In this document: piece by piece, positions 21,031-32,752 of the stretch
Numbering within the stretch: the first letter of the stretch is position 1
Layout: each line of letters opens with the position of its first letter
NCBI GenBank assembly: GCA_001724855.1
Contig: MEED01000032.1
Location: forward strand, 1 to 64,000
DNA length: 64,000 nucleotides
Direction of reading: 5' to 3'
DNA from: Lautropia sp. SCN 69-89
Lineage (GTDB): Bacteria; Pseudomonadota; Gammaproteobacteria; Burkholderiales; Burkholderiaceae_E
Program-made: the position numbers and the translations under genes
The notes under the pieces: generated by a model
Told to the model about the DNA's origin: nothing
Database searches by the model: none
The model's input: the letters and a program-made list of their open reading frames with translations, nothing else

Positions 21031-21869
21031 CGGCCGATCTCCTCTTCGAGTTGCGGATGCTTCGCGAACACTTTCGCCAGCAACGCGTCGACGGCCTCGC
21101 GCGCCGGCTTGCCGCGCGCGTCGACCACCTCGGCCTTGTTGGCGCGCGGCGGCGGAGCGAAGACCTTCTTGACGACAGTGGGCGAGCCCTTGAGCCCGCA
21201 ACGCGCGACCTCGGGGATGCCGGCGGCCTTGTGGTCCCACTCGATCGGCTGATAGCGCGCCGCGCGGAACATCGAATCCATGTCGGCGAAGCGGATCGTG
21301 TTGGCGCCTTCCATCATCGTGACCAGGCACGGCAGCTTCGTCTTCATCACCTGCACCCCGCCCTCGGCGCGACGGTGCACCACGATCTCGCGCGCCTCGG
21401 GGTCGAGATGCTCGATGCGCGACACGTAAGTGAGCTGCTGCAGCCCGAGCCGGCGCGCGATGCCCGGGCCGACCTGCGCGGTGTCGCCGTCGATCGTCTG
21501 CTTGCCGCAGAACACCATGTCGACCGGCCGGTCGGCGCCGATCGTGCGGATCGCCGACGACAACGCATACGAGGTCGCGAGCGTGTCCGAACCGGCGAAC
21601 ACGCGGTCGGTGATCAGGATCGCGTCGTCGGCACCGAACGAAACACATTTCTTCAGGGCCTCGACCGCCATCTTCGGACCCATGCTGAGCACGGTGACCC
21701 GCGCCCCGAAGCGATCCTTGATGCGCAGCGCCTCCTCGAGCGAAACGAGGTCGTACGGATTGACGACCGCCGGCACGCCCTGCCGCATGATCGTGTTGGT
21801 GACGGGATGGACCCGTATCTGGCTCGAATCGGGCACCTGCTTGATGCAGACGACGATATGCATGACCAT
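21027..21869 (-). CDS. fixA: FixA (ETF beta)
   Basis: [49 protein letters not shown]. Confidence 0.93.
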   Translation of the reverse strand: MVMHIVVCIKQVPDSSQIRVHPVTNTIMRQGVPAVVNPYDLVSLEEALRIKDRFGARVTVLSMGPKMAVEALKKCVSFGADDAILITDRVFAGSDTLATSYALSSAIRTIGADRPVDMVFCGKQTIDGDTAQVGPGIARRLGLQQLTYVSRIEHLDPEAREIVVHRRAEGGVQVMKTKLPCLVTMMEGANTIRFADMDSMFRAARYQPIEWDHKAAGIPEVARCGLKGSPTVVKKVFAPPPRANKAEVVDARGKPAREAVDALLAKVFAKHPQLEEEIGR

Positions 21870-21878
21870 GCCGCGACT

Positions 21879-21900
21879 CCGGTATTTCGGTACCGTTTTA
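21879..21900. promoter_or_regulatory. 22-bp imperfect palindrome GGTATTTCGGTACCGTTTTACC upstream of fixA (candidate operator; coordinates accurate to about 2 nt)
   Basis: GGTA-N3-CGGTACCG-N3-TACC just downstream of a GATAAT -10-like element (reverse strand). Confidence 0.5.
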
Positions 21901-21966
21901 CCATTATCGACTCGCGAGCCGCAAGGGGTGCGCGACCCCCATCCGGGCTACCCCACCCAGACCGGC

Positions 21967-21980
21967 TTGATCTGGATCAA
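21967..21980. promoter_or_regulatory. Consensus FNR/Anr box TTGATCTGGATCAA in fixA / ettA divergent intergenic region
   Basis: perfect TTGAT-N4-ATCAA. Confidence 0.85.
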
Positions 21981-22046
21981 GCGGAGCGCGCCGCAGGCAT
22001 AATCGGGGCCGGCTCCGGCCTCCCGATCAATCCTCAACGTTTCCTC

Positions 22047-23720
<1,674 letters not shown>

Positions 23721-23831
23721 GGTCGCACGGCGGCGCACGGCGGCGCACGGCCGCGCGCCTGCGCCGCACGCCAGGCGCCGCCGAGGTTGCGGGCCGCGAC
23801 GCGCTATCCTCGCGATCTGAGCGCAGTGGCC

Positions 23832-24509
23832 ATGAGAGTGCTTCTCGTCGAGGATGACCGGATGATCGGGCAGGCGGTGCAGACCGCGCTGCGACAGGAC
23901 GGCTATGCGGTCGACTGGGTGCGCGACGCCGAATCCGCCGATACCGCGCTCACCACCGCGAGCTTCGACCTGGTGCTGCTCGACCTGGGCCTGCCGGGGC
24001 GCGACGGCGTCTCGCTGCTGCGCACGATGCGCGGGCGCCATGATGCGACGCCGGTGCTGATCGTCACCGCCCGCGACGAAGTGCAGGACCGCGTCGGCGG
24101 GCTGGACGCCGGTGCCGACGATTACCTCGTGAAGCCCTTCGACCTCGACGAACTCGGCGCGCGGATGCGCGCGCTGCTGCGTCGCAGTGCCGGCCGCGGC
24201 GAGTCGGTGTTCGAGCATCGCGGCGTGCGCATCGACCCGGCCACGCGCGAAGTCACGCGCGACGGCGAGTCGGTCACCTTGTCGCCGCGCGAGTTCGCCG
24301 TGCTCGAGGCGCTGGTGCTGCGCCCCGGCGCGGTGCTGTCGCGCGCGCAGCTCGAAGACCGCCTCTACGGCTGGGGCGAGTCAGTCGAGAGCAACGCGGT
24401 CGAGGTCTACATCCATGGCCTGCGCCGCAAGCTCGGCCACGACTTCGTCCAGAACGTGCGCGGTGTCGGCTACTTCGTTCCCAAGGATGAATCGCAGGCC
24501 ACGGGATGA
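23832..24509 (+). CDS. OmpR-family response regulator (QseB/PmrA-like)
   Basis: MRVLLVEDDRMIGQAVQTALRQDGYAVDW; winged helix C-terminus. Confidence 0.9.
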   Translation: MRVLLVEDDRMIGQAVQTALRQDGYAVDWVRDAESADTALTTASFDLVLLDLGLPGRDGVSLLRTMRGRHDATPVLIVTARDEVQDRVGGLDAGADDYLVKPFDLDELGARMRALLRRSAGRGESVFEHRGVRIDPATREVTRDGESVTLSPREFAVLEALVLRPGAVLSRAQLEDRLYGWGESVESNAVEVYIHGLRRKLGHDFVQNVRGVGYFVPKDESQATG

Positions 24510-25834
24510 GCGCACCGTCGATCCGCGCCCGACTCCTGCTGTCGCTGCTGCCGCTGTTCATCCTCGCCGAGGCCGTCATCGGCACGGTCAGCTATCGATA
24601 CGTCCTGCGCGAGAGCCACGAGCTGTTCGACTACCACCTGCGCCAGATGGCGCTGTCGCTGCGCGACCAGGGCGCGGTGCTGCCGCCGCCGGGGCCGCCC
24701 GAAGACCGCGAGCAGTTCGACTTCGTGGTGCAGATCTGGAGCGCCGACGGTTCGAAGATCTACCTGTCGCACACGCGCTCGCGCGCGCGGCTGCCCGAAC
24801 GCGCGACGCTCGGCTTCGCCGACGTGGTCGCCGACGGCGAGCGCTGGCGCGTCTACAGTACGCTGGCGGGCGGGCGCGTGATCCAGGTCGGCCAGCCGTT
24901 CGAAGTGCGTGAGCGCATCGCGGCGGCGGCCGCGCTGCGCAGCCTCACCCCGCTGCTGATCTTCGCGCCGGTGGTGGCACTGGCGATCTGGTGGCTGGTC
25001 GGGCACTCGCTGCGGCCGGTCGAACGCATCGCGACCGAGCTGCGCCGACGCGATGCCCAGCGGCTCGACCCCGTCCCCGAGGAGCAGCTGCCGACCGAAG
25101 TCGAGCCGATGGTGCGCTCGCTGAACGGCCTGCTCGAACGGCTGCGCCGCGCCTTCGCCGCGCAACGCGCGTTCGTTGCCGACGCCGCGCACGAACTGCG
25201 CACGCCGATCGCGGCGCTGAAGCTGCAGGCCGGGCTGGTGGCGCGCGCGCGCGACGACGCTTCGCGCAGTGCGGCGCTGGTCGAACTGAACGCGGGCATC
25301 GACCGCTCCGCCCACCTGATCGACCAGCTTCTGACGCTGGCGCGCAGCGAGCCCGAGGCGCTCGCGGCCGCCGGAGCGAGCGTCGACCTGGCCCGCATCG
25401 CCGGCAACGCGGTCGCCGAAATGCTGCCGCTGGCGCAGGCGCGCGGATCGCGGATCGAGCTCTCGGCGGCGCAGCCGGCCGCCGTCCGCGGCGACGAGAA
25501 GGCGCTGCAGAGCCTGGTGCGCAACCTGGTCGACAACGCGCTCAGGCACACCCCCGGCGGCAGTCGTATCGAGGTCGAGGTGGCCGCCGACGGCGACGCG
25601 GTGCGCCTGAGCGTCGACGACGACGGGCCCGGCATTCCGGTGGAGGAACGCGATCGTGTCTTCGATCGCTTCTACGGACGCAGCGTGGGCGACGATGCGG
25701 GCAGCGGGCTCGGCCTGGCGATCGTCAAGGCGGTCGTCGAACGCCACGACGGCCGCATCGAGCTTGCGCAGTCCGCGCTCGGCGGGCTTCGCGTGGCGGT
25801 GCACCTGCCGCGTGCCGCCGGCGCGACTGCTTAA
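24506..25834 (+). CDS. Sensor histidine kinase
   Basis: FVADAAHELRTPIAALKLQ H-box, GSGLGLAIVKAVVERHDG. Confidence 0.92.
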   Translation: MSAPSIRARLLLSLLPLFILAEAVIGTVSYRYVLRESHELFDYHLRQMALSLRDQGAVLPPPGPPEDREQFDFVVQIWSADGSKIYLSHTRSRARLPERATLGFADVVADGERWRVYSTLAGGRVIQVGQPFEVRERIAAAAALRSLTPLLIFAPVVALAIWWLVGHSLRPVERIATELRRRDAQRLDPVPEEQLPTEVEPMVRSLNGLLERLRRAFAAQRAFVADAAHELRTPIAALKLQAGLVARARDDASRSAALVELNAGIDRSAHLIDQLLTLARSEPEALAAAGASVDLARIAGNAVAEMLPLAQARGSRIELSAAQPAAVRGDEKALQSLVRNLVDNALRHTPGGSRIEVEVAADGDAVRLSVDDDGPGIPVEERDRVFDRFYGRSVGDDAGSGLGLAIVKAVVERHDGRIELAQSALGGLRVAVHLPRAAGATA

Positions 25835-25846
25835 GGATGATCTAAG
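25830..25846 (+). promoter_or_regulatory. PmrA/QseB-like direct repeat CTTAAG-N5-TCTAAG upstream of degP
   Basis: cttaaggatgatctaag. Confidence 0.45.
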
Positions 25847-25906
25847 GCAGGCACCCTATCGTGGGGCAAACGGGCGCTGCCCGCCTCGCACGCCGGGAAT
25901 CCACGG

Positions 25907-27379
25907 ATGAATCGACACTCGCTGATTGCAGCATTGGCCGCTGCTGGCCTGGCCAGCGCCGGCACCGCCTGGGGCTGGAGCCTGAACCCGGCCGACTGGT
26001 TCGCGCGAACCTCTGCGCCGGCCGCGAGCGCATCGACGGCCCCCGCCGGCAACGCAGCCTCCAGTCTCGTCGCGCCGATCAGCGCGCCCGATTACCGGAC
26101 GATCTTCCAGCGTTTCGGCCCGGCCGTGGTCGGCATCACCGTCGAGGGCACGGTTCCCGCGTCGCGCCAGCGCGCCCCCGATCTCGACAACGATCCGTTC
26201 TTCCGCTTCTATCGCGGGCTGCCGATCCCGCCTTCGCCGCGCGGCGACGCGCCGATGTACGGCCAGGGGTCGGGATTCATCGTCAGCGACGACGGACTGA
26301 TCCTCACCAATGCGCACGTGGTGCGCGACGCGAGCAGCGTGTCGGTGAAGCTCGCCGACCGCCGCGAATTCGAGGCGAAAGTGCTCGGCGTCGACCCCGC
26401 AACCGACGTTGCGGTGCTGCGCATCGCGGCCAGCGGCCTGCCGGTGGTGCAACTGGGCGACCCCTCGCATCTCGCCGTCGGCGACTACGTGCTGGCGATC
26501 GGCTCGCCGTTCGGCTTCGAGCAGAGCGCGACCTCCGGCATCGTCAGCGCCAAGGGACGCTCGCTGCCGGGCGACACCTACGTGCCTTTCATCCAGACCG
26601 ACGTCGCGGTGAACCCGGGCAACTCGGGCGGGCCGCTGTTCGACGCGCGCGGCCGCGTGATCGGCATCAACTCGCAGATCTATTCGCGCACCGGCGGCTA
26701 CCAGGGCCTGTCTTTCGCGATCCCGATCGACGTGGCGGTTCGCGTCAAGGACCAGATCCTCGCCACCGGCAGCGTGCGGCACGCCCGGCTCGGCGTCACG
26801 GTGCAGGAGCTGAACCAGGGCCTGGCCGAGTCGTTCAAGCTCGACAGCCCGCGCGGCGCGCTGGTCTCCGGCGTGGCGCCTGGCAGCGCGGCCGAGAAGG
26901 CCGGACTGCGCGCGGGCGACGTGGTGCTCGCGCTCGATGGCGAGCGCATCGAGCGCTCGGGCGACCTCGCCGCGATCGTGGGCCGCTCGAAGCCGGGCGA
27001 CCGCGTGACGCTCGACGTGGTGCGCCAGGGCAAGCGCGAGACGCTCACCGCAGTGCTCGCCGAACTTCCGACCAGCACCGAGACGGTATCGCAGCAGTCG
27101 CCCGAGCGCAGCGAGCGGCGGCTCGGCGTCGCCGTGCGCCCGCTGGCGCCGCAGGAGCGGCAGGCCACGCGGCTGAACGTGGGACTGGTGGTCGAGGACG
27201 TCTCGGGCCCCGCGCAGCGGGCCGGCATCGAGCCCGGCGACGTGATCCTGTCGGTGAACGGCAAGCCGGTCGCAACCGTCGAGCAGCTGCGCGGGCTGGT
27301 CAACGGCGACGCGCGCCAGCTCGCGCTGCTGGTGCAGCGCGGCGACGTGCGAATCTTCGTGCCCGTGCGGCTCGGATGA
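25907..27379 (+). CDS. Periplasmic serine endoprotease DegP/MucD-like (protease + 2 PDZ)
   Basis: TNAHVV, DVAVL, NPGNSGGPLF; two PDZ modules. Confidence 0.93.
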   Translation: MNRHSLIAALAAAGLASAGTAWGWSLNPADWFARTSAPAASASTAPAGNAASSLVAPISAPDYRTIFQRFGPAVVGITVEGTVPASRQRAPDLDNDPFFRFYRGLPIPPSPRGDAPMYGQGSGFIVSDDGLILTNAHVVRDASSVSVKLADRREFEAKVLGVDPATDVAVLRIAASGLPVVQLGDPSHLAVGDYVLAIGSPFGFEQSATSGIVSAKGRSLPGDTYVPFIQTDVAVNPGNSGGPLFDARGRVIGINSQIYSRTGGYQGLSFAIPIDVAVRVKDQILATGSVRHARLGVTVQELNQGLAESFKLDSPRGALVSGVAPGSAAEKAGLRAGDVVLALDGERIERSGDLAAIVGRSKPGDRVTLDVVRQGKRETLTAVLAELPTSTETVSQQSPERSERRLGVAVRPLAPQERQATRLNVGLVVEDVSGPAQRAGIEPGDVILSVNGKPVATVEQLRGLVNGDARQLALLVQRGDVRIFVPVRLG

Positions 27380-27392
27380 GGGAGGGCGAGCC

Positions 27393-27617
27393 ATGCGAGA
27401 TCACCGACCGATCGTGCGTGCCCTGCTGATGACCACGGCGGCTGCCTGGTCGATCGGGACGCGCTGCGTCGACGACGCCCGTGAACAGTTGCCGGTGCAA
27501 TGGTCCGGCAGTGCAGACGCCCGTCCGCAGCCCGGCCCGGTCGTGCTGCCGTTTCGCCGCATCCCGGGGGCGGCGGCCGGCGCCGCGAGCACTACGGAGA
27601 AGCGCGGCACGGCATGA
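27393..27617 (+). CDS. Small hypothetical protein (74 aa)
   Basis: short ORF directly downstream of degP; no recognised domain. Confidence 0.3.
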   Translation: MRDHRPIVRALLMTTAAAWSIGTRCVDDAREQLPVQWSGSADARPQPGPVVLPFRRIPGAAAGAASTTEKRGTA

Positions 27618-27642
27618 ACCTCGCCGAAGGCGAGGCATCCGC

Positions 27643-29640
27643 CTAGTGCACCGCCCCGCGATGCGCGAAGCGTCGCTCGAGTTCGCCGGCCGGCATCGGC
27701 GGCGCGAACAGGAAGCCCTGCCCTTCGCCGCAACCGACGCCCTGCAGGAAGCGCAGCTGGTCTTCGGTCTCGATGCCTTCCGCGACCACGCGCAGTCCCA
27801 GGCTCGCCGCGAGTCCGGCAATCGCGCGCACGATCGTCGCGTCGTCGGCGTTGGCCGGCAATTCGCGCACGAACGAGCGGTCGATCTTCAGCAGGTGCAC
27901 CGGAAAGCGCTTGAGGTAGGACAGGCTCGAGTAACCGGTGCCGAAGTCGTCGATCGAGATGCGGATGCCGAGCGCGGCGAGCGCCTGCAGCGTCGCCAGC
28001 GCCTGGCCCCCGTCGTGCATCAGCGTCGACTCGGTGATCTCGATCTCGATCGTGCGCGGATCGACGCCCGCGTCTTCCACGATCCGCCTCACCGTATCGG
28101 CCAGCTCGGGGCTGCGGAACTGCCGCGCCGACAGGTTCACCGCGATCGATCCGGGAACGAAGCCGCGTTCGTGCCAATGCCGCTGCTGACGGCAGGCCTC
28201 GCCGAGCACCCATTCGCCGATCGGGTGGATCAGGCCGGTCTCTTCGGCCAGCGGAATGAACTCGGCCGGCCCGATCATGCCGCGCCGTGGATGCTGCCAG
28301 CGCACCAGCGCCTCGACCGCGACGAAGCCGCGGCGCGACAGGTCGAAGCGCGGCTGGTAATGCAGCACCAGCTCGCCGCGCATCACCGCCGCGTGCAGCT
28401 CGTTTTCGAGCTGCAGGCTCTGTGTCGACGCGCGCTCCACCCGTTCGGTGAAGAACCGGAAGCACTGGCGTCCTTCGGCCTTGGCGTGATACATCGCTGC
28501 GTCGGCGCGGCTGAGCAGCGTCTCGGCATCCTCGCCGTCGCGCGGATAGACGCTGATGCCGATCGATGGCGTCACGCGCAGCGAGTAGCCGGTGATCTCG
28601 TACGGCTGCGACAGGCACTCGAGCAGCCTGCCCGACACCGCGGTCGCCTCGTCGGCGCCCGTCGCGTCGCCCGGCACCACCACGAACTCGTCGCCGCCGA
28701 CGCGCGCGACGGTATCCGCGGGACCGAGCGCGTCGGTCAGGCGCAGCGCCACCGCGCGCAGCAGGGTGTCGCCGACGGCATGCCCGAGCGAATCGTTGAT
28801 CGTCTTGAACCGGTCGAGGTCAATGAAGATCACCGCGGCGCTTCGCCCGCCGTCGCGCGCCGACACGACCGCCTGCTCGAGCCGCTTGTGCAACAGCCGC
28901 CGGTTCGGCAGTCCGGTGAGCACGTCGTGGTGCGCGAGGTGCCGGATCCGGCGCTCGGCGCTCTCGCGCTCGGCGATCTCGTCGCGCAGGCGCGCGTTGG
29001 CTTCGGCCAGCGCCGCGGTGCTCTCGCGCACGCGGATCTCCAGCTCGTCGTGCGCGCGGCGCAGCGCTTCGACCGAGCGCCGCTCCTCGGTGATGTCCTC
29101 GACGATCCAGATCGTGCCGCCACGCGTCGGATGCGTCGGGTCGGCCGACTTCGCGCGGATCCGGGCAAGGAAGGCGCTGCCGTCGCGACGCGCGATCTCG
29201 TGCTCGAAGTCCGCCGACTGGCCGCGCGCCAGCAGCGGCCCGACGAAGGCGCTGATCGCCGTGTGTTCCTGCCGCGACCTCCAGACGACGTGGACGGGCT
29301 GGCCGGCGAGCGCTCCGCGAGGCCAGCCGAGCAGCTCCTCGAAGCGCGGGTTCGCATGCTCGAAACGCTGGTCGCGGGTGAACGCGATGCCGATCGAGGC
29401 GTTCTCGAGGATCTCCTCGTACTTCAGCAGCCGCTGGCGCAGCGAGCGCTCCTCACGCAGGCGCGTCTCCTGCGTGTTCTTCGCCAGCAATTCGAGCGGT
29501 GCGTAAGCCACTTTGCGCAGCTGCGTCGTGGACGGTTGGGGTTCGGGCTCCCCCCACAGTACAGGCCCGGACCCCTGCGCGGCCCATGCGGCGGCCGACG
29601 GGTGGCCGGCCGCGGGCGCCCGCCGGTCAGCCCAGCCGTG
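27643..29640 (-). CDS. PAS-GGDEF-EAL protein (start approximate)
   Basis: VARVGGDEFVVV and VEALVRWQHP both intact; PAS region EILENASIGIAFTRDQRFEHANPRFEELLGW. Confidence 0.88.
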   Translation of the reverse strand, partial: HGWADRRAPAAGHPSAAAWAAQGSGPVLWGEPEPQPSTTQLRKVAYAPLELLAKNTQETRLREERSLRQRLLKYEEILENASIGIAFTRDQRFEHANPRFEELLGWPRGALAGQPVHVVWRSRQEHTAISAFVGPLLARGQSADFEHEIARRDGSAFLARIRAKSADPTHPTRGGTIWIVEDITEERRSVEALRRAHDELEIRVRESTAALAEANARLRDEIAERESAERRIRHLAHHDVLTGLPNRRLLHKRLEQAVVSARDGGRSAAVIFIDLDRFKTINDSLGHAVGDTLLRAVALRLTDALGPADTVARVGGDEFVVVPGDATGADEATAVSGRLLECLSQPYEITGYSLRVTPSIGISVYPRDGEDAETLLSRADAAMYHAKAEGRQCFRFFTERVERASTQSLQLENELHAAVMRGELVLHYQPRFDLSRRGFVAVEALVRWQHPRRGMIGPAEFIPLAEETGLIHPIGEWVLGEACRQQRHWHERGFVPGSIAVNLSARQFRSPELADTVRRIVEDAGVDPRTIEIEITESTLMHDGGQALATLQALAALGIRISIDDFGTGYSSLSYLKRFPVHLLKIDRSFVRELPANADDATIVRAIAGLAASLGLRVVAEGIETEDQLRFLQGVGCGEGQGFLFAPPMPAGELERRFAHRGAVH

Positions 29641-31708
29641 TCGGCGAGGCCACGGTGAAGCCGACTTCCACCCCGCCGGCGATGTCGCGAGCGAAGGCAT
29701 GTCCTCCGTGGAACTCGGCCACGAGCCGCACCAGGTACAGCCCCAGGCCCAGGTGCGCGTCACCGGCGCTGCGACGCTCGCGAATCGACACCATCGAGTC
29801 GAACAGGTTGTCGCGCATCGCGCTCGGCAGCGACGGGCCCTGGTTGCGCACCGAGAACAACCATCGCTCGTCGCGCGCACCGTCGGCGTCGTCGTCGTGC
29901 CGCAGCGACAGCACGATCGGCGAGCCCGGCGACGCGAAATCGACCGCATTGGAGACCAGCTTGTCGAGCGCCTGCACGATCGCCTCGGGAACGACGGGGC
30001 AAGGAGCGGCGCCGGCCGCGCAATCGACCGCGAACTCGCGCGCCGCGAAGGCGCTGCGATACCCGTCGGCGCAGGCACCGAGCAGCGCAGCCAGGTCCAC
30101 CGTTTCGAGCCTGCTTTGCGCGAGCATCGCCTCCAGGCTCGAAGCCTCGCCCATGCTCGCGACGATGCGCTCCAGGCGCTGCGCGCCGTCGCGCGCGCGG
30201 CCGAGGTAGGCCTCGCGATCGCCGGGGTCCGACTCGCCGGCCAGGTTGTCCAGCGACGAGCGCACCACCATGATCGGCGTGCGCAATTCGTGGACCAGGC
30301 GTCCGCGCAGGTTGCCCACGTATTGCTGGTGCTGGCGCAGGCGCTCGAGCACGTTGGCGTGGCTCTCGGCGAGCGCACCGATCTCGTCGTGGATCAGCGG
30401 CGCGCGGATGCCGCCCACCACGCGCCCGCGCGAATCGATCGCCTGCTCGGCCTGGCGACGCAGCCGGACGACTCGCGCCACGGTCACCGATCCGACCGCC
30501 AGCAGGGCCAGCGCACTGGCCGCCATCGCCGCCGCGGTGAGCAGCGCGAGGTGTTCGATCGCCTCGCGCGCCACACCGAGCCGCGAGCCGGTGTTCTCCT
30601 CGAGCACCAGTGCGCCGACGACGCGGTCGCCGACCCACAGCGGCTGCGCGCTCGTGAGCATCCAGACCGGCAGCCCGGCCTGGATCGCGATCCGTTCGGA
30701 CTGCTGGGCCGCCACGCCGGACAGCGCCCGGGTCAGCGGCGGGATCGGAGACACGCCGCCGGCGGGAGATTCGTCCAGGAAGCGCTCGGGACGCAGGCTC
30801 AGCGTGGCCGCCAGCAACCGGCGCGCGAGGCGCGACTTCCAGTCTTCGGCCGGCGGTGGCCCGGCGGACACGTTGCCCGACTGGGCCAGCAGCGCGCCGC
30901 TCGCGTCGAACACCGAGATGCGGCCGCTGGCGCGCGCCAGGCCGCGCACCGCATCGGCCCACAGCGCAGGGCGCCGATCCCTTCGGGTCGCCGCCGCGAA
31001 CGGGCGCACCGGCGCGAGCAGGCCCGAATCGGCCTGGCCCTCGATGCGGCGCGAGCCGAGGTAGTCGACGTCGGTGATCCGTACCCGCAGCAGCGCCGGT
31101 TCGGTGTCGAAGCCGATCTCCGCGATCCAGCCGCCTGGCCGCTCGACCGGCTGCACGCGCCGCGTCTGCATCGCCCCCGGTGCGGCGCCGAAGTCCACCT
31201 GCAACTCGTCGCCCGGCAGGCTGACGCCGTCGCGGATCTCCGGCACGACCAGCCGCTCGTCGTCGGCGTCGACCAGCAGGAAGAACTTGCCCGGCTGCTC
31301 CTGCGAGCGGGCCGCCGCCAGGCGCACCCGCAGCACCGAAGCGACCGTGCCGTCGGGCGCGCGCATCGGCAGCGCGCGGCCGGGCACTTCGAGCCATTCG
31401 CCCGCATGCTGGTCGACGACCACGTCGGCCAGCAATTCGACCGGAAGCGGTTCGGCGCCGGAGCGGCGGTCGACGGCGGGCGACGCGGCCTCGAACAGCT
31501 CGCGGCGTTCGTGCAGCGAGGCCGCGAGGTTGCGCGCTGCCTGCGCCTGGTTCTCCAGCCGCTCGTTGCGCGCGAGTTCGGTCATCACCTCGGCAAAACG
31601 CAGGCCGACCAGCGGCAGCACCAGCATCGGCAACATCGCGAGCGCGAGCGTGAGCCGCAGGCCCAGCGGCAGGCGCCAGCGACGCGCGCTACGCCGCGGC
31701 TGCGCCAT
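29627..31708 (-). CDS. Large sensor histidine kinase, PDSS (proteobacterial dedicated sortase system)-like
   Basis: 693 aa; HAMP-like region, GRLVHELRTPIMVVRSSLDNLAGE, partner of PDSS-like response regulator. Confidence 0.75.
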   Translation of the reverse strand: MAQPRRSARRWRLPLGLRLTLALAMLPMLVLPLVGLRFAEVMTELARNERLENQAQAARNLAASLHERRELFEAASPAVDRRSGAEPLPVELLADVVVDQHAGEWLEVPGRALPMRAPDGTVASVLRVRLAAARSQEQPGKFFLLVDADDERLVVPEIRDGVSLPGDELQVDFGAAPGAMQTRRVQPVERPGGWIAEIGFDTEPALLRVRITDVDYLGSRRIEGQADSGLLAPVRPFAAATRRDRRPALWADAVRGLARASGRISVFDASGALLAQSGNVSAGPPPAEDWKSRLARRLLAATLSLRPERFLDESPAGGVSPIPPLTRALSGVAAQQSERIAIQAGLPVWMLTSAQPLWVGDRVVGALVLEENTGSRLGVAREAIEHLALLTAAAMAASALALLAVGSVTVARVVRLRRQAEQAIDSRGRVVGGIRAPLIHDEIGALAESHANVLERLRQHQQYVGNLRGRLVHELRTPIMVVRSSLDNLAGESDPGDREAYLGRARDGAQRLERIVASMGEASSLEAMLAQSRLETVDLAALLGACADGYRSAFAAREFAVDCAAGAAPCPVVPEAIVQALDKLVSNAVDFASPGSPIVLSLRHDDDADGARDERWLFSVRNQGPSLPSAMRDNLFDSMVSIRERRSAGDAHLGLGLYLVRLVAEFHGGHAFARDIAGGVEVGFTVASPTRLG

Positions 31709-32399
31709 TGCGCTCGACGAAGCGATAGCCCAGTCCGTAGACGGTTTCGATCGCGTCGAAGGCGGGATCGACCGCCTCGAACTTGCGGCGGATCCGCTTG
31801 ACGTAGGAGGTGACCGTCTGGTCGTCGACCGTCAGGTTCGCTTCGCGCATCAGCGCATCGCGGTCTTTCACGTGACCCGGATGCCGCGCCAGCGCGTGCA
31901 GCATCCAGAACTCGGTCACTGTCAGCTCGATCGGGTGCTCGCGCCAATGGGCCTCGAAGCGCGGAACGTCGAGCCGCAACGCGCCGCGCACCAGCTGTTC
32001 GGCCGCCCCCTGGGGTTGCGCGAGCGCATCGACGCGACGAAACAGGGCGGTGACGCGCGCCAGCAGGTGAGGCAGGCTCACGTTCTTCGTCAGGTAGTCG
32101 TCGGCGCCCAGCCGCAGCCCCGAGACGATGTCGATCTCGGAGTCGCGAGCCGAGAGGATCAGGATCGGCAACGCCGGGGCGCGCTCGCGCAGCCAGCGGC
32201 ACAGCTCGAAGCCACCGTCGGGCTCGTCGCCCAGCCCGATGTCGATGATCGCCATGTCGGGAAGCCGCGATCCGAACGCCGCCTGCACCTCGCGTCGCTC
32301 GGCGAAGCCCTGGACCTCGAACCCTTGGCGAACCAGCGCATCGCGCAGGTTCTCGCGGATGGCGGGTTCATCCTCGACGATGGCGATGCGTCGGCTCAT
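31689..32399 (-). CDS. Response regulator, PDSS-like
   Basis: MSRRIAIVEDEPAIRENLRDALVRQGFEVQGF...LIDIGLGDEPDGGFELCR...LTVTEFWMLHALARHPGHVKDRDALM. Confidence 0.8.
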   Translation of the reverse strand: MSRRIAIVEDEPAIRENLRDALVRQGFEVQGFAERREVQAAFGSRLPDMAIIDIGLGDEPDGGFELCRWLRERAPALPILILSARDSEIDIVSGLRLGADDYLTKNVSLPHLLARVTALFRRVDALAQPQGAAEQLVRGALRLDVPRFEAHWREHPIELTVTEFWMLHALARHPGHVKDRDALMREANLTVDDQTVTSYVKRIRRKFEAVDPAFDAIETVYGLGYRFVERNGAAAA

Positions 32400-32572
32400 G
32401 CGCGCAATGTAGCGCAAAGGCCCGCGTGCCCTGCACGGCCCCGGGACCGTGTCGGCGAAATGCCCGAATCGCGCCGGCTTCGGTCCGATTCGCGCCCGCG
32501 CTCTTGCCTGCCCGGGGCGCGCAATCGATCCTGTCGCGGCGCGCTGCCGCAGTTGTACAGGAGAAGCCGGAC

Positions 32573-32740
32573 ATGTCCCGCAACGTCGCCACCGAACCGG
32601 TTCCCGCAACCCACGCCGTGCCGCACTTCGACTGGCGCGAATGGCTGGCCTTCGCCGGTAGCGTGGTCGGAACCGCGCTGTTCGTCTCGGTCGTGCTGGG
32701 CGCGCTGGTGCTGGTGATCAACAGCAACGCGATCGGCTGA
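32573..32740 (+). CDS. Small single-TM protein (55 aa)
   Basis: MSRNVATEPVPATHAVPHFDWREWLAFAGSVVGTALFVSVVLGALVLVINSNAIG; RBS-like aggagaag upstream. Confidence 0.5.
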   Translation: MSRNVATEPVPATHAVPHFDWREWLAFAGSVVGTALFVSVVLGALVLVINSNAIG

Positions 32741-32752
32741 CGCCTGTTCGCG

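Noticed and set aside
23722-23760. GCACGGCGGC direct repeats after ettA
   Set aside because: Only about 2.5 short imperfect GC-rich copies, compatible with base composition.
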